A DNA stretch of 48,110 bases from an uncultured Bacteroides sp. (GTDB lineage Bacteria > Bacteroidota > Bacteroidia > Cytophagales > Cyclobacteriaceae). Shown here in pieces: positions 24,373 to 32,952 of the stretch (the first letter of the stretch is position 1; each line of letters begins with the position of its first letter). The DNA lies in assembly GCA_902168185.1 (NCBI GenBank), contig CABHOV010000005.1, positions 1 through 48,110 on the forward strand. Reading direction: 5' to 3'. Position numbers and translations under genes: made by a program. The notes beneath the pieces are model-generated. The model was not told the origin of the DNA, did not search any database, and saw only the letters and a program-made list of their open reading frames with translations.

Positions 24373-24601
24373 AATTACATTCACTGTTATTTGTAACGAT
24401 GATAAATATTTAAATCCAATCATTGATTGGTACAATAAGAATTACAAAACAGATTTTAAGATAGTCAAGATTATTTATGATGAAGTAAATTTCGCTGAGA
24501 TAGAAGTTTCTAAATACAAATCCGCTGATCTCTTTGCTTTAGGTTATCGGTTTGGAGTCAAGGAACAAGGACTTCGAGAAAAAGGAGAAATTGATTGGTA
24601 G
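24359..24601 (+). CDS. Small putative immunity protein for the deaminase-like tip
   Basis: An 80-residue protein, KITFTVICNDDKYLNPIIDW, then DEVNFAEIEVSKYKSADLFA. No signal peptide. It starts inside the end of the toxin-tip remnant, an order typical of toxin-immunity pairs, and is intact although the toxin is dead. A small alpha/beta fold is likely. I do not recognise the family; the role comes from position. Confidence 0.6.
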   Translation: MEPGKITFTVICNDDKYLNPIIDWYNKNYKTDFKIVKIIYDEVNFAEIEVSKYKSADLFALGYRFGVKEQGLREKGEIDW

Positions 24602-24643
24602 CTATATCTTCCAAACGATCAAGCACATTTTTATCCTTCACTT

Positions 24644-24802
24644 GTCTCGCCCTGCGATAAAGATTTACTAAGTTTATAATATATAGCGTAGATCGATTGT
24701 AGCGCGCGACAGCAATACTTTATTGGTTCCAAAGATTATTTTCAGTATATCACTACATGAACTATCAAACATTCGAACCACACGCGGATTTAAAATCCAT
24801 TG
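24644..24802 (+). repeat. Right copy of the 158/159-bp direct repeat
   Basis: Matches 21177-21334. It contains the promoter region and first 15 codons of the intact araC gene. The DNA between the copies is AT-rich and is probably inserted cargo. Confidence 0.95.
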
Positions 24803-25578
24803 TAAAATGCTATTGGACACTGGAAGTGTCGGCGCAAAAAGATGTTCAGCGGCAACTCATTATACCGGACGGATGTGTTGAGATGATCTTTATACTGGGA
24901 GAGGATGTAAAGCGATTTACTTCGGCCGATGATTTTCTCCTTCAGCCTCGTCAAATGGTTCTCGGACAAATTACGGAAGCCTTTTATGTCCAACCCCTGG
25001 GCTATGTCAGTTCCTTTGCCGTCCGCTTTTATCCCTATGGCTTTGCCGGCTTGGTCTCAGAGCCTATCATAAATTTGGCTAACAAAGAAACGCCGATCGC
25101 CCAGCTACTCGGTGAAGAGTCCGCGAGCGCACTAACGCGTGAGATCACAGAAGCACCCGATACGCAGACCAGAATCGAAGTTGTGGAAGCTTTCCTTTTG
25201 GAAAAACTTACCCGCCAGGCCACCATCGACAGCATCGTTAAAGAAACGATCGATACTATATTTTTAACAAAAGGAAACGCTGCCATCAACACCATCCTGA
25301 AAGATGATCTCTCGAAGAGAAGACAGCTTGAGCGGAAGTTCTCCCGGCAGATCGGCATTAGTCCCAAACAGCTGGGTAAAGTCATCCGCTTGCAATCCGT
25401 CTTAAAGATGTTGCTAGACGAGCAGTCGGAGAGCCTGACCGATATAGCATACGAAAATGATTACTTCGATCAGGCCCACTTCATTAAAGATTTCAAAGAG
25501 TTCACGGGCACTACACCAAGCGCTTTTTTAGAAGACGACAAAATGAAGCTGTCTTCACTTTTCTATAAAAAGAATTAG
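24757..25578 (+). CDS. AraC-family transcriptional regulator with DUF6597-like N-domain
   Basis: A 273-residue regulator. Residues 1-150 form a sensing domain (LKSIVKCYWTLE, then LIIPDGCVEMIFILG and PRQMVLGQITEAFYVQP) of the DUF6597 kind found in Bacteroidota AraC proteins. The C-terminal ~100 residues hold the double helix-turn-helix: RRQLERKFSRQIGISPKQLG, then SLTDIAYENDYFDQAHFIKD with FKEFTGTTPSAF. It lies 80 bp before the VOC gene, a frequent partner and probable target. A decayed duplicate sits at 21289. Confidence 0.93.
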   Translation: MNYQTFEPHADLKSIVKCYWTLEVSAQKDVQRQLIIPDGCVEMIFILGEDVKRFTSADDFLLQPRQMVLGQITEAFYVQPLGYVSSFAVRFYPYGFAGLVSEPIINLANKETPIAQLLGEESASALTREITEAPDTQTRIEVVEAFLLEKLTRQATIDSIVKETIDTIFLTKGNAAINTILKDDLSKRRQLERKFSRQIGISPKQLGKVIRLQSVLKMLLDEQSESLTDIAYENDYFDQAHFIKDFKEFTGTTPSAFLEDDKMKLSSLFYKKN

Positions 25579-25658
25579 CCTGTCGCATTTTTACAATTTC
25601 TTCCCTGCAAGGCCCGCTACACTTGCAACAGTAAATTCATTCTATACCTATACTAAAA

Positions 25659-26150
25659 ATGATGCGATCACTGATCAGTACACTGCTGGTGAGCGTGAGC
25701 CTGATGGCTTGTGCTCCCAAGGACAACGCGCCAGCGCGAATTGAAAATGATAGTACAACGGCAAAACAAAAAACGAGTGATATGAAAAAATTAGTTTCAA
25801 TAGTTGAAATTCCAACTTCTGATTTTTCCAGAGCCATGAATTTTTATGAAAAAATCTTAGACATCCACATCGAAGTTGTAGAAATGGAGGGAATAAAAAT
25901 GGGACTCTTTCCAAATGCAAACGAAGGTGTGGCGGTGCAGCTCGTCTATGGGGATGGCTATAAACCTTCTGCTGACGGGGCAGTCGTATACCTCAATGGA
26001 AACGAAGACTTGCAGAAAGTCGCTGAAAAGATAAAAGCTAATGGCGGAAAGATCGTAATACCCAGAACGGAAATCGCTCCTGACATGGGTTTCTATGCAA
26101 CCTTCATGGACACCGAAGGAAATAAACTAGGCCTGCACGCCATGCATTGA
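25659..26150 (+). CDS. VOC-fold (glyoxalase-like) protein with lipoprotein signal
   Basis: A 163-residue protein. Residues 42-163 (MKKLVSIVEIPTSDFSRAMN, FYEKILDIHI, then NKLGLHAMH) are a compact VOC domain of the glyoxalase/bleomycin-resistance type. Upstream in the same frame is a credible lipoprotein signal (LISTLLVSVSLMAC, Cys18) and a short linker. VOC proteins are normally cytosolic, so either this is a genuine exported form or the real start is the ATG at 25782. The DNA of the signal part is more GC-rich than the first VOC codons, suggesting a fusion. The substrate is unknown. Confidence 0.82.
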   Translation: MMRSLISTLLVSVSLMACAPKDNAPARIENDSTTAKQKTSDMKKLVSIVEIPTSDFSRAMNFYEKILDIHIEVVEMEGIKMGLFPNANEGVAVQLVYGDGYKPSADGAVVYLNGNEDLQKVAEKIKANGGKIVIPRTEIAPDMGFYATFMDTEGNKLGLHAMH

Positions 26151-26162
26151 TGGCATGCTGCG

Positions 26163-26199
26163 TAGTATATATCTGTATAGTATATACAGATATATACTA
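26163..26199. terminator. Perfect 17-bp AT-rich palindrome between convergent genes
   Basis: TAGTATATATCTGTATA (26163-26179) and its reverse complement (26183-26199) are separated by only three bases. It lies between the VOC gene and the convergent tolC-like gene, where a bidirectional terminator would be expected, but it lacks a GC-rich stem and a T-tract. A protein-binding or cruciform-forming site is the alternative. Confidence 0.5.
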
Positions 26200-26254
26200 T
26201 ACAGCTTCCTGAGGTGCATTTAAAGTATAGGGATGGGTTGCAAACTGTCAAACG

Positions 26255-27703
26255 TTATTGCGCTAGCGGCCGTATACCCGCTGACCAGTATAGCACAGAC
26301 TTTTGCTTTTCATACTCTGCCATTGTTTTGATGAGCTTGGACTGCGCATTGAAAAGTTTCTCCTGCTGCACGTTGATCTTAAAGAGATCGCTCTCGCCAT
26401 TTTGAAGGTTCAGGAGCTCGGCATTCATCAGGCGGTTATAGTTGTCCACCATCGCGCGTTGCTGCCCCAGGATTACCCCGTTGTTGACAAGCTGGTTATA
26501 GGCTGCCTGTATATCATTGACGATTTGCCTGCGCGTAAGATCACGATCGTAGGTGGTGTTGCTGATCTTCAGCCTGGTCTGGGCAATCTTGGCCCGCTCT
26601 TTACGAAGGAAGAGTGGTATAGAAAAGTCAATGCCCAGTTTATAGTTGTCATCCCAGGAAAATGAACTGGCTATACCCTCGGGATTAAACGGCTGGTTGA
26701 GCATATAGTATGATACATTCAGGCGTGGCTTCATATACTCTGCCGCCAGGCGCCTGTCAAGCTCCAGCTGCTGGAGTTTGATATTGAGCTTGCGCAGCTC
26801 GGGGTGATTGACTTTTGCTTCGCTCGTGAGTTCTTCCAGAATCGCCCCGGATAATACCCCGGAATCTGCAGGCACCACGGGAGCATGCTCCAGGGAAAGG
26901 TCTACCGGGTTCATCGTACTGTCCCATAAGTAGGTTGATACTTTTAGGGTACTGTTCTTTAAGGCTAGCAGCGCCTCCTGCATGTTTACCGCCCGCTCCA
27001 GGAAGGTAATGCTGGCCTGCACGGTGTCCATACCGGAGAGCTCGCCACCTTCAAAATTCATTTTTACTCTTCGGAATATTTCTTCAGCAACCCTGGTAGT
27101 ACGCGCCGCCAGCCGGTAGTTATAGTAACTGTAATACCATTGCCAGTAATCCTTGGCAGCCTCCAGCAGCAACTTGTTGATCAGCTTCACCTGCTCGGCT
27201 TCCATCATGGCCCCGAAGAGCTCTGCCTGCCGGAGTGCAGTTCTTCGCTCATCCGTAAACAAACCTTGTCCCAGGGGCAAAGATATACCAGCATAGAGTT
27301 GCTGGTAGTTATAGTCACTAGATATATAGTGCTCGGGATTCAGGCGCTCTCCCGTGTTGCGTTCCATGCCGATGGTAGGAGTGAGGGGACTTGCCGTGGG
27401 AAATTTTACGCCCCCGTTAAACAAACGATAATACTCTGTGCCATCATAGTGCTTGAGCAGGAATTCACTTTCAATCTTGGGATCAAAGCTGCCACGTGCC
27501 AGACGTATTTCCTGTTTGGCAACCTGGGACAGTAAATCCGCTTGCTTTACAACGGGATGATACCGCGTGATGAGCTGGTAAAAATTTTCGAGCGTAACAG
27601 GCCGTGCCGTATCGGGCAGCACAAATATAGAGTCGTTCTGCTGCTGCGCCCACAGCCCCGTATAGTATATACTAAACAAGATGATCAGCAATGTATTCTT
27701 CAT
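26255..27703 (-). CDS. TolC-family outer membrane efflux protein
   Basis: A 482-residue outer membrane channel. Signal peptide KNTLLIILFSIYYTGLWAQ. Two long coiled-coil repeats are visible: NFYQLITRYHPVVKQADLLS opening the first and LTSEAKVNHPELRKLNIKLQ opening the second, each followed by long alpha-helical segments. These and the strands LNVSYYMLNQPF and LGIDFSIPLF fit the OEP/TolC fold. It is the last gene of the TetR-ABC-HlyD-TolC minus-strand operon and would supply the outer-membrane exit. Length is normal. Confidence 0.93.
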   Translation of the reverse strand: MKNTLLIILFSIYYTGLWAQQQNDSIFVLPDTARPVTLENFYQLITRYHPVVKQADLLSQVAKQEIRLARGSFDPKIESEFLLKHYDGTEYYRLFNGGVKFPTASPLTPTIGMERNTGERLNPEHYISSDYNYQQLYAGISLPLGQGLFTDERRTALRQAELFGAMMEAEQVKLINKLLLEAAKDYWQWYYSYYNYRLAARTTRVAEEIFRRVKMNFEGGELSGMDTVQASITFLERAVNMQEALLALKNSTLKVSTYLWDSTMNPVDLSLEHAPVVPADSGVLSGAILEELTSEAKVNHPELRKLNIKLQQLELDRRLAAEYMKPRLNVSYYMLNQPFNPEGIASSFSWDDNYKLGIDFSIPLFLRKERAKIAQTRLKISNTTYDRDLTRRQIVNDIQAAYNQLVNNGVILGQQRAMVDNYNRLMNAELLNLQNGESDLFKINVQQEKLFNAQSKLIKTMAEYEKQKSVLYWSAGIRPLAQ

Positions 27704-27726
27704 AGCGTGTAGTCCTGCCGTTGTCC

Positions 27727-29025
27727 TTAACTCTTCTTTTCCTGCGTGTTTTTGGTCTCCTCCTTCGAAGGCAAAGCATCCTGCAGCGGGGCCTTGTACA
27801 GGCTGGGAGGGAAGCCGTTGAGCTGGCGCCAGATCTCATACCACACCGGTACATTTTCCAGCATCACCCATCCGCGTGTTCCCGAGCCTACACGCAACTG
27901 CTGCGGCCATGCCTCATCGGTTTTATCCGGTATAACCAGCATGCGGAATTCTCCGGGCTGAGAGCTGATATAGTCAATCACTTCTACCGTTCCACCAAAG
28001 CTTCCCACCGATACACTGGGCCATCCCGAAAACTGCAATGCAGGCCAGCCGTCAAATTCAATACGCACCTTGCGTCCTTTGCTGATCAGGGGAACGTCCA
28101 TAGCCTTTACATACATCTCTACCGCCAGGTCCGTTACCTCGGGCATCACGGTGCAGACTGCATCGCCTTCTTTGATAGTCTCACCGATACCGGCCCGCAT
28201 GGCGCGCACCACATAGCCGCTCTGGGGCGCTGTGATCTGGTACTGGCCGCTGCGGATCTGCGTGTTGGTATATTCGTTGGTGAGCTTGGAGATCTCACCT
28301 TGCGCCTCAAATATATCGCCTTGTGTGGCGCTCAGGTCGGACTCGGATTTGCTGATCTTCTCCATATACTCGGCGCGCAGGCGGGCAATCTCCAGAGTGG
28401 CATTCCTATAGTCGGCTTCACTGCCCTGGTATTTATACTCAATCTCTTGGAACTTGGTCAGCGGTATATTTCCGGCTTCAAATAGTTTTTTGTTGCGCTG
28501 ATACTGGTTCTCTGCATTCTGAAATTTTATACGCTCTGCCTGGAGCTTGGCAGTAGCCTGCTCGATCTTGCGTTGCATACCGGTCTTGAGTGCCTCGATC
28601 TGCCGGGAGAGTGCCTGGGCTTTCTCGGTCTTGGATGTAAGGCTGCTCTTCTTGGCAGTGAGTTGTTCCTGCAAGCGCTCCAGTAGCTGGGGATCGAAGT
28701 ATTTTTCTTTTACCTCCCGTATCGTAACAATGGTATCACCGGCCTTGACAGCCTGCCCTTCGCGTACATGCCATTTTTGAATTTGCCCTGCGATGACGGC
28801 CTGCACCGTCTGCGGCCGGTTGGCGGGATTAAGCGCTGTAACTTTTCCTATACCGCGGATATTTTGTTGCCAGGGCAGAAAGAGGAAGACTATAAATATA
28901 GCACCCATTGCCATCAGCCATTTGGCCATCAGTATACCAGCAGCGGGCCGCTTGAGGGCACGCAAGGAGTATAGATTTTCCTCCTTCACCATTTTGTCGA
29001 TCCTCTGTGTTGATAGTCGCAGCAT
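27727..29025 (-). CDS. HlyD-family periplasmic adaptor
   Basis: A 432-residue membrane fusion protein. An N-terminal cytosolic helix is followed by one membrane segment (about residues 33-51, AKWLMAMGAIFIVFLFLPW). The lipoyl half-motifs (VIAGQIQKWHVREGQAVKAG, then TAPQSGYVVRAMRAGIGETI) flank a long coiled-coil hairpin (about residues 100-260). The beta-barrel end (GRKVRIEFDGWPALQFSGWP) is typical. It joins the ABC exporter to the TolC channel. Only 3 bp separate it from the ABC gene. Confidence 0.93.
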   Translation of the reverse strand: MLRLSTQRIDKMVKEENLYSLRALKRPAAGILMAKWLMAMGAIFIVFLFLPWQQNIRGIGKVTALNPANRPQTVQAVIAGQIQKWHVREGQAVKAGDTIVTIREVKEKYFDPQLLERLQEQLTAKKSSLTSKTEKAQALSRQIEALKTGMQRKIEQATAKLQAERIKFQNAENQYQRNKKLFEAGNIPLTKFQEIEYKYQGSEADYRNATLEIARLRAEYMEKISKSESDLSATQGDIFEAQGEISKLTNEYTNTQIRSGQYQITAPQSGYVVRAMRAGIGETIKEGDAVCTVMPEVTDLAVEMYVKAMDVPLISKGRKVRIEFDGWPALQFSGWPSVSVGSFGGTVEVIDYISSQPGEFRMLVIPDKTDEAWPQQLRVGSGTRGWVMLENVPVWYEIWRQLNGFPPSLYKAPLQDALPSKEETKNTQEKKS

Positions 29026-29028
29026 ACT

Positions 29029-31203
29029 TTAATCGATATAGTTATTAATGGTACCCTTCTTTAAAAGTTCCTCAAAGTGACCTTCTTCGGAAATCTGTCC
29101 GTTGTTAAGAAGTATGACCCTGTCGCAGGCAGCCATGATGAGCGGATCGTTGGAGACAGCAAGCAATGTATAGCGGTTGTCGGCATGGATAACCGACTGC
29201 AGCATATCGAGTTTCTCCTGCCGCTTGAGGCCCGCAAAGAAATCATTGAGGATGATCAGCGCCGGTTTTTTAGCCAGGCACCGCGCCAGTATAAGTTTAT
29301 GAATAAACGAACTTGAAAATCCTTTACCACCACTCACAATATGGGTATTCAGTCCTTCGGGTAAACGGTTCACTTCATCTTCCAACTTTACCCTTCGTAT
29401 CGCCTGGATGGCATCTTCCACGCTGCGCGTAGCGCTGCCCAGGGTGATGTTCTCCAGTATCGTACCATCGAATATATCTTCCGGTGAAATATTCTTGGCC
29501 ATGCTGTCGCGCAGGTGGCGAATGTCCAGATCACGCAGTGAATAGTTGTTGATGGTGATGATGCCTTCATAGTCGGAATGTATACCTGCAATCAGGTTGG
29601 TGAGTGTAGTCTTCCCTGCGTTGCCGGGACCTGCAATGCAAACCCGCTCACCGGCATGGATACGAAGGTCAATTCCATTGAGCACATGCTCTGTTTTTTC
29701 CGGGTACCTATATTTAAGTTGTTTCAATTCAATGGCGTAGCCCGCAACGGCATGTCTCTGAAAATCCAGTCCGCCTACTTTCTCCAGCGGCAGGTCCGTG
29801 AGCTGGGCGATCTTGTCCACGGCCGTTAGCAGATCATAGATAACATCCATATAGGTGATCGTTTTCTCAACGGCATTTAGCATCAGGATGATGATCACTT
29901 CGGAGGCAACAAATTGTCCCAATGTGATTTCGCGGTTTACCACCAGTATTGTTCCCAGGATAAGCAAACTTGCTGTGACGGCCGTTTTGAAAACGACGAT
30001 AAAAGAGAACTGTGTGATGAGCACCTGGAAGTGGGCCTTGCGATACTTCAGGTAATTGTTGACCATATTATCGGTGCGCCGGATGGGCAGGTCCGTATTG
30101 CCCGCCAGCTTAAATGAATTGATGGAACGGGCGAGCTCCTCGAGCCATTGCACCACTTTGTATTTATACTTTGACTCATTGATGGATGAGGTGAGTCCGT
30201 TGGCCCCGGTGAGCCAGAAAATCAGGAACAGGACAAAGACCAGTATTACACTAAAGAACACAAAGAAGGGGTGGTATAGTGAGAGCAGGATGAGCCCAAA
30301 GAAGATTTGTATCGCAGCAGACGACAGATCGATAAGCATCTTGGGTAACCCTTTCTGTAGTGTAATCACATCGAAGAAACGATTCACAAGCTCCGGAGCA
30401 TAGTTGTTGAGAATAGATTCCATCCGAATGCGTGGTATACGGAATGCAAACTCGATAGCGGCCTTGGTAAATACACGCCGCTGCAAATGCTCAACCAAAC
30501 CGATCTGTATGATCTGCAGAATCCCGGTGAAGAGTACACCCAGGATGACGGCAGCAATGAGCAGGTATACCGAGCTAAAGAACACGCCTCCGGAAATAAG
30601 CTCCACCGTGTTCTGGATACCAACCGGCAAGATCAGGCCGATGAGCCCCACGACGATGGAATAAAAAAGTATATATAGTATATCTTTTCTTTCTGTGGAC
30701 AGGAGCCTGAAAAACCTCCTGACAGGACTCATCGGCTCGGGCACCACATCCCCCTCGTAGGCGTAGTCACTCACCAGGTTTTTGTAAGGATATAGTATAT
30801 ACGTCACCACTCCGTTTGCATGGCTATAGAGGGAGGTCAGCTGCGAGATGTCTGTTCCAAAAGAAAGCTGCGTATTTTCTTGCAGCGGGGTGATCGCTAT
30901 TTTTTTCCGCTCACATGAAATAAGCAGCGGCACAAGCTCCTGCGGCGTTTCATGGAATACGAGCACAAGTATATTGTCGTCCTTTACTAAATCTGTCAGG
31001 GATGCAGCGGGTATATTTTGCTCCAGGAAAAGCATACGCATTTTACTGCCTGCCTCGATGAGATCATTTTTGAACTCACCAAATTCATTTTTTGCATAGT
31101 GGCGGTTGTTGATCTCCACAAAGCGCAGGTCCGCCGGATTGAATTCGTGCTTGAGTAAAAGTGCAGCCTCGCGCAGTATCCGTATGATGGAGTGATTGGT
31201 CAT
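29029..31203 (-). CDS. ABC exporter (permease-ATPase fusion) with degenerate ATPase motifs
   Basis: A 724-residue half-transporter of the type I secretion kind. The first ~165 residues are a soluble domain without the Cys/His of a C39 peptidase. Six membrane helices follow (about 185-470), then the nucleotide-binding domain. Walker A GPGNAGKT is intact (525-532, Lys531). Other motifs are altered: the signature is VSGGKG (623-628) rather than LSGGQ; Walker B reads IILND with Asn653 in place of the magnesium-binding Asp and Asp654 in place of the catalytic Glu; the switch His is Asn685 (VSND). It may therefore hydrolyse ATP slowly or act differently. It overlaps tetR by 4 bp. The substrate is unknown. 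Confidence 0.9.
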   Translation of the reverse strand: MTNHSIIRILREAALLLKHEFNPADLRFVEINNRHYAKNEFGEFKNDLIEAGSKMRMLFLEQNIPAASLTDLVKDDNILVLVFHETPQELVPLLISCERKKIAITPLQENTQLSFGTDISQLTSLYSHANGVVTYILYPYKNLVSDYAYEGDVVPEPMSPVRRFFRLLSTERKDILYILFYSIVVGLIGLILPVGIQNTVELISGGVFFSSVYLLIAAVILGVLFTGILQIIQIGLVEHLQRRVFTKAAIEFAFRIPRIRMESILNNYAPELVNRFFDVITLQKGLPKMLIDLSSAAIQIFFGLILLSLYHPFFVFFSVILVFVLFLIFWLTGANGLTSSINESKYKYKVVQWLEELARSINSFKLAGNTDLPIRRTDNMVNNYLKYRKAHFQVLITQFSFIVVFKTAVTASLLILGTILVVNREITLGQFVASEVIIILMLNAVEKTITYMDVIYDLLTAVDKIAQLTDLPLEKVGGLDFQRHAVAGYAIELKQLKYRYPEKTEHVLNGIDLRIHAGERVCIAGPGNAGKTTLTNLIAGIHSDYEGIITINNYSLRDLDIRHLRDSMAKNISPEDIFDGTILENITLGSATRSVEDAIQAIRRVKLEDEVNRLPEGLNTHIVSGGKGFSSSFIHKLILARCLAKKPALIILNDFFAGLKRQEKLDMLQSVIHADNRYTLLAVSNDPLIMAACDRVILLNNGQISEEGHFEELLKKGTINNYID

Positions 31204-31886
31204 TTGATCTTTGCGTTAATTGTATTGAGTACCATGGTTTCCAGAAACTCGGCGAGCCGCTCATGCTTATGCCGGGAGTCTGTTTTTATATCGGTAAGCG
31301 AGGGCAGGTGCTGCGCATAGTATAGCTGGTGATTTGCACTGAGCATGATGGTACTCACCAGCGAATGCGGAAATCCATAGTGCGGACTGATCTCTTTAAG
31401 TATAGCGGCAATTTTTTTGCACAACGATTTATAGGGAAGGAACAGCCCTTCTTTGTTATCGGTATCCACCTGCCGGGTCAGGTACGTTTTTTCGAATTCA
31501 GTGTTGACGATGCGCTGCAGTCTCTGCTCATCGACAAAGGGAATCTCCGGGTCTATCTTCTTTTCTTCGGCCAGCATCCGGATACAGGTCCGCAGCCGCT
31601 CCACGGGGCTTGCTATATTCTGGGTGCGATAGTCTATTTTATATTCCAGCCAGGTCCAATACCAGTCGATCAAGTATAAAATCAGGCGATGCTTGTTTTC
31701 GAAATAGCGGTATATAGATGCTTCCGTGGAGCCGATCTCCACACCCAGCTTTTTGAATGTAAAATCCTCAGCACCGGTTTTGTCGATCATTTTAATACTG
31801 GATTGAATGATCTTCTGGCCCAGCGCACTGGACTGCGGGTCCCGCAGGTATAAGTTCGGATTCAGTTTAAAAGAGACGATAGTCAT
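31200..31886 (-). CDS. TetR-family regulator of the export operon
   Basis: From ATG 31886 the protein has 228 residues. Its N-terminal helix-turn-helix (FTFKKLGVEIGSTEASIYRY and FENKHRLILYLIDWYW) is of the TetR type. The rest is helical ligand-binding domain. An upstream in-frame ATG at 31994 would add 36 residues that read through the palindromic operator and lack fold similarity, so the shorter start is preferred. It is the first gene of the operon and overlaps the ABC gene by 4 bp, so all four are probably co-transcribed and self-regulated. Confidence 0.85.
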   Translation of the reverse strand: MTIVSFKLNPNLYLRDPQSSALGQKIIQSSIKMIDKTGAEDFTFKKLGVEIGSTEASIYRYFENKHRLILYLIDWYWTWLEYKIDYRTQNIASPVERLRTCIRMLAEEKKIDPEIPFVDEQRLQRIVNTEFEKTYLTRQVDTDNKEGLFLPYKSLCKKIAAILKEISPHYGFPHSLVSTIMLSANHQLYYAQHLPSLTDIKTDSRHKHERLAEFLETMVLNTINAKIK

Positions 31887-31896
31887 GTGCTCAAAA

Positions 31897-31915
31897 ATGA
31901 TAGTATTACTATCAT
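31897..31915. promoter_or_regulatory. Perfect 19-bp palindrome, likely TetR operator
   Basis: ATGATAGTA-T-TACTATCAT is a perfect 9+1+9 inverted repeat, centred 20 bases upstream of the tetR start. TetR family operators are typically palindromes of this length overlapping the regulator's own promoter. The match to this tetR is by position only. Confidence 0.75.
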
Positions 31916-31994
31916 AAACGGTAGTCGCACAATGTTTGTTCAATTTTTTTTCTGTTTTTATGTGGGAGCAGGCCGGTGATCGGTTCACCTTCAA

Positions 31995-32394
31995 ACGGGA
32001 TAAAAAATGGAGCGAGGATGTCGATCGTAAGTGAAATCGATAGGCCTAACAGGCGTAAAAACTATTTAGGAATTCCAGTTTAACGCTATGCCTTGAAAAC
32101 TTCTCAAATGAAAGTAGCCGATCACCAGAACTGGGCTCAAACAGAATTCCGGTGTTTACGAAAAGATAAGTAACAGTTGAAAAAAGCAGGAACCTGCGGC
32201 ATCTTCGTGTTGCTTTGGTCTGTTGCACTCCGGGCGAAAAAGTTGAAGATAACGAGGCGCGTGTTGTGCTCAGCCTTAAGGATATCGTGCTGCGATAAAT
32301 AGCAAATCGTAGGGTACTAAAGAGTAAGCCTGATACAGTCAGCACTAAACATGCTGGCAAGTGTCAGGCTTATGCTTTGGCGAGGTCGTAGTTG
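31995..32394. other. Gene-free stretch upstream of the tetR operon
   Basis: I find no supported gene. A 104-residue minus-strand frame at 32046-32360 lacks a recognisable domain and is Ser/Thr/Arg-rich in the manner of a shadow frame. The plus strand has broken frames only, which may be an old remnant. The tetR promoter probably lies near 31900-31960. Confidence 0.5.
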
Positions 32395-32892
32395 CTATAA
32401 GTTTTCCGCTTGAGTAGCTAACAACTGAATCTCTTGTTTCAGGTTGGCAACCATCTGCTGTTTTGTCGAGTAGGGGGATGGGGTATAGTCCTTCAGGGAG
32501 GCCATCAGTTTTGTCGACTCTACTTTGTTCAAGAACTCGCTGCGGATTGATGCTGCAACTCTTGAAATATACAACAGACTTTCCTCGTCATTTGTACCTT
32601 CTTCGATTGTAGCCTCTTTTAACTGGCTGTCGAATGCCACGGATGATTTTGAGGCTTTTTCAATGACGGTCTGAAGATCACTTCTCATGGAACTAATCAA
32701 AGCGGCTTCTGCTGTTTTTGATCGCTCTTTTTCGCATACCTGCTGATCACAGGTTTTTGTGCAGCGCTCATTGCACGTTTTGGTACAAGGCTCAGCACAG
32801 GATGGCGTGCAGGACTTTGTACAGGATTGCGCATACGTGGCGTACGTGGATACCGCCAGGGTGATCAGGATAATGAACTTTCTCATATTCAA
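32395..32892 (-). CDS. Secreted protein with a CxxxC-repeat array
   Basis: A 165-residue protein with a signal peptide (KFIILITLAVSTYATYAQ). The mature N-terminus carries cysteines at positions 24, 28, 32, 36, 40, 44 and 48, exactly four apart, plus Cys53. The intervening residues are mostly Thr/Lys/Ser/Glu. The remaining ~110 residues are helical and free of Cys. I know no family with this exact array; metal binding or a redox-active comb are reasonable guesses. It is divergent from a two-component system, with phased repeats between. The start may be ATG 32892 or 32886 (residue 3). Confidence 0.75.
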   Translation of the reverse strand: MNMRKFIILITLAVSTYATYAQSCTKSCTPSCAEPCTKTCNERCTKTCDQQVCEKERSKTAEAALISSMRSDLQTVIEKASKSSVAFDSQLKEATIEEGTNDEESLLYISRVAASIRSEFLNKVESTKLMASLKDYTPSPYSTKQQMVANLKQEIQLLATQAENL

Positions 32893-32952
32893 ATAATTTT
32901 ATTTTGTTATACCCAAATGTACAGGCACATGCTCTTGTTCATGCCCCAATGA

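Noticed and set aside
27721-28485. 254-residue plus-strand frame inside the hlyD-like gene
   Set aside because: Antisense to a clear HlyD adaptor with intact operon context.
32046-32360. 104-residue minus-strand frame
   Set aside because: No domain, unusual composition and no operon context; the plus strand is equally broken here.
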